DNA of 64,000 nucleotides from positions 1 through 64,000 of the forward strand of contig JAULBX010008662.1 of assembly GCA_032358255.1 (NCBI GenBank), in the 5' to 3' direction. The position numbers were made by a program, and so were the translations under genes. The notes under the pieces were generated by a model. That model ran no database searches. It saw only the letters and a list, made by a program, of their open reading frames with translations, and was not told where the DNA came from. This DNA comes from Heterotrichella gracilis. Its lineage: Eukaryota; Sar; Xanthophyceae; Tribonematales; Xanthonemataceae. Positions 61,744 to 64,000 of this stretch are shown piece by piece. Each line of letters begins with the position of its first letter. Position 1 is the first letter of the stretch.

Positions 61744-64000
61744 GTAAGGTACTGCAATTTAGGTCAGCCCATGCTGCAAGCAATACTTATTAGCTTGTGG
61801 ATGGTCACCATCCAGCGGCGCTGCACCGCATAACCACCGCTCCCATTCATGGGTTTTGGCGCATGAGTTTCAGCTCTGGCAGGCACCCTTGCTGGCACTA
61901 GGCAACTGGAAACGTGTGCAGTGTGGTTGATAACGGTGTGTTCCCAGAAACTTTGCTAGAGAATATCAGTCAATGTGATATTTATCATGACACTTGGTCA
62001 GGCGCAGTGGGCGCGGTGGAAAAAGTACTCCGGTCCATATTTTGGTGGTGTGCGCAAAGGGTGCCACCTTCCCGTTTGACATGCCTCCTGCATGCTCATA
62101 TACGCCTTTCTTCCCTCTCTCAACGGCAGGTGATGATGCTGCTGACGCCATGAATCAGCAATCACCAAGCGCCTGGAGGAGCGCTAGACAACGTTGGTAC
62201 CAAGGGGGAAAGGGGTTCCTAGAGGGTTTTCCTGGACGGAAGGGCGCAGGGCTGCAATTGTGCCTGCAAATTTCAACCTTAAGACAGTGATGGATTCTTC
62301 CAGTTCATGGGTCGCACAGGGGTCCCACGGGAGTCCCTGATTCCAAAACCCAATGGTGTGGAATCGGGGAGGAATTTCCTGTGCACACATGAACCTGGGG
62401 GCATCCATTCCTTGATGGGGGTAGAACCTGTGTGATGGCAAGACCTGTCCCTTAGATAGATGGTGACGGCTTTACCTTGCTGGCAAGCAGTTTATTAGCA
62501 AGATTTGCATTTACGCAAATTATGCAGGTGACAACTTTATTCAGCTTTGCAACACGATAGTTGCAGCTGTGGCCATCGAAAATTCTGTTTGTTTTTTATC
62601 CATCATATCCACCACGCTGTACATGAGTGAATTTGGTGCCGCTGCGGCAGCCTCCAGATTTTATATCGTAGTGCAACACACGCATCCGTAGCCACGGCTA
62701 ACGCGATTGACCCTTGACCGTACCTGCATCCGATTGAATTCCACTGTGTTTGCAAGCCATGCAGTGCATCCATATTTGTTGCATGGATAACCCGTATCCA
62801 TTAATTTTGAAGCCTTCAGACGTTTTTTGAGCATCAGGGTGATGTTGAGCCTTCTGCCACTAAAAAAATATTATACTTGCTTTTGTTTATTTCCCCCAGA
62901 CTGAGCTGTTGGCTGTCCTACCTGTCACAGACTCATCATCGGTACCCCCATTGTATCATATCCAGCCATTGTCTCTCCTCGTATGTAACATGCAACAGCC
63001 CGGCAACATCTTGTTGATCCCTGGTTGTAGGGTTAACCCTTCCTAAGGGTATTGTTATTACCCTTGACTAGGGTATCATAATGCTAGCAGCTGATGGGAA
63101 TGCACATGCTGGAGCATTAGTAATGCACATCAGATGCAGATTCTGCAGACGTTAGGGTACCCTACAAATTTTAAAATCCTTTGGACAAGTCATGTCATGA
63201 GTGGTCATCACAGAACGCTGTCAACAGCGTTTAGTTTATTTCTTTCTGCGGTTAAACGCAGCGGCGCCGCCCAAAAATTAAAAGTTTTCGTTGACCCGCT
63301 TGATATATATCAACTGTAATATTGAGTCTAGTATTAATATCAATATCGTGCAATGGTCCCCACCGTGGTGCCACCATGATGCAATGTGGTGGCCACAGTG
63401 CTCATTCTGGATGACTGGGCAGTCAGTTAGACCATTGGCAGTCAGTTAGACTAGTGCACCGGCCCGGGGTGGAAGTAATTTCGAAGTCCAGAGTGCCAAA
63501 CTATCTACAGAAAGATTGCAAGTATTGTATACTAAAATGATGACATTATGATTGGCAGTACAGCAATCCCATTGGGTGCATTGCATTGATATTATGGTTA
63601 TTATGGCATGATTGCAATGGGGGTGCGCATCAATGCCGCATCAAGTTTGCTTGCAACGATTCATTCAGAAGGTAGTTGTTCAGTGTAATAAGAGTTGCGT
63701 TCCCTTCTATGACAATGCATGTTGTCATCATGATGGGCAGGCTGGCACTATGATGCTGATGTTGAGACCGGCGTATAATATGAAACGGCATGGACCACTA
63801 GGTGGGATACTTGAAGATGGAAATAAAATGCTCACAACAGGCACCTCAATCTAACAGGATGGCAGAAGCGTCTGCATACTCAATTAGAAAATTTCTTACT
63901 CAAACTGCTGTAATGCTTCTGATCCTTTCGATGATGTAAAAGAGTACTCTGGCACTAGTATGCATCACTCATTGATGAAATAACTATTGGGATAACAGTA
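61744..64000. other. Gene-poor right end
   Basis: No ORF here reads as a known family and no tRNA-like fold was recognised. It has AT-rich alternating TATACATATATG at 61525-61560 and an AAGGGTATTGTTATTACCCTT palindrome near 63044. It probably holds the 3'UTR of the kinase-cyclin gene plus intergenic DNA. Confidence 0.45.

Noticed and set aside
1-64000. Telomere proximity, from the many CCCTAAA motifs
   Set aside because: The motifs are short, in both orientations, and intronic between intact genes. There is no terminal array.
1-64000. CRISPR arrays, operons, rRNA or tRNA genes
   Set aside because: The regular array at 5740-6495 is made of exon-edge copies, not spacers. Genes are intron-rich and individually promoted. 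No tRNA or rRNA fold was recognised by eye.
62000-64000. Short open frames (60-98 residues) in the right-end region
   Set aside because: No recognisable motifs, no supporting splice structure, and length expected by chance.

Overview
The window is nuclear DNA from a photosynthetic eukaryote, most likely a chlorophyte green alga. Genes are split by GT-AG introns with strong gcag acceptors. Several proteins carry plastid-type leaders (an ABC1-like kinase, a CPBP protease, a DUF1499 protein) and one is a chloroplast-type fructose-1,6-bisphosphatase. TGTAA, the usual green-algal polyadenylation signal, follows several stop codons. Short runs of the plant-type telomere heptamer (TTTAGGG/CCCTAAA) are scattered through introns. 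All gene models below were spliced by hand: junctions were chosen so that reading phase is preserved and the protein matches its family. I had no alignments or transcripts.

Layout, left to right. (1) 413-3068 (+): C-terminal part of chloroplast FBPase. (2) 4397-8052 (+): kinase-like protein with a degenerate catalytic core and a one-base frame break. (3) 9491-16570 (-): 17-exon oligopeptidase B-type S9A peptidase with a membrane-anchor start. (4) 17234-18036 (+): V-ATPase subunit F, divergent from the peptidase. (5) 19263-21424 (-): plastid CPBP/CAAX-type intramembrane protease. (6) 22091-23943 (+): NudC. (7) 25328-31709 (+): ankyrin-repeat protein ending in a MYND zinc finger. (8) 32515-34418 (-): DUF1499 plastid-lumen-type protein. 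(9) 35110-40461 (+): two tandem SGNH (PAF-acetylhydrolase-like) domains joined by a Thr/Pro linker. (10) 41662-44711 (-): F-box protein with a Yippee/CULT-like zinc region. (11) 45929-52140 (+): plastid ABC1K atypical kinase. (12) 53919-61743 (+): protein kinase with duplicated N-terminal exons and a possible cyclin-like C-terminus. The last 2.3 kb holds no gene that I can recognise. Genes mostly alternate in strand, giving divergent promoter regions and convergent 3' ends.

The genes do not form one pathway. The most striking signal is structural. In at least seven of the twelve genes, introns hold one to six decayed copies of the adjacent exon edge together with its splice site, often next to CCCTAAA-like runs. 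The clearest cases are a seven-copy array of about 94 bp in gene 2, repeated exon ends throughout gene 7 (including two dead copies of half of the MYND finger), and a near-intact copy of a 28-residue exon end in gene 3. This looks like a recurrent local duplication process centred on splice junctions.
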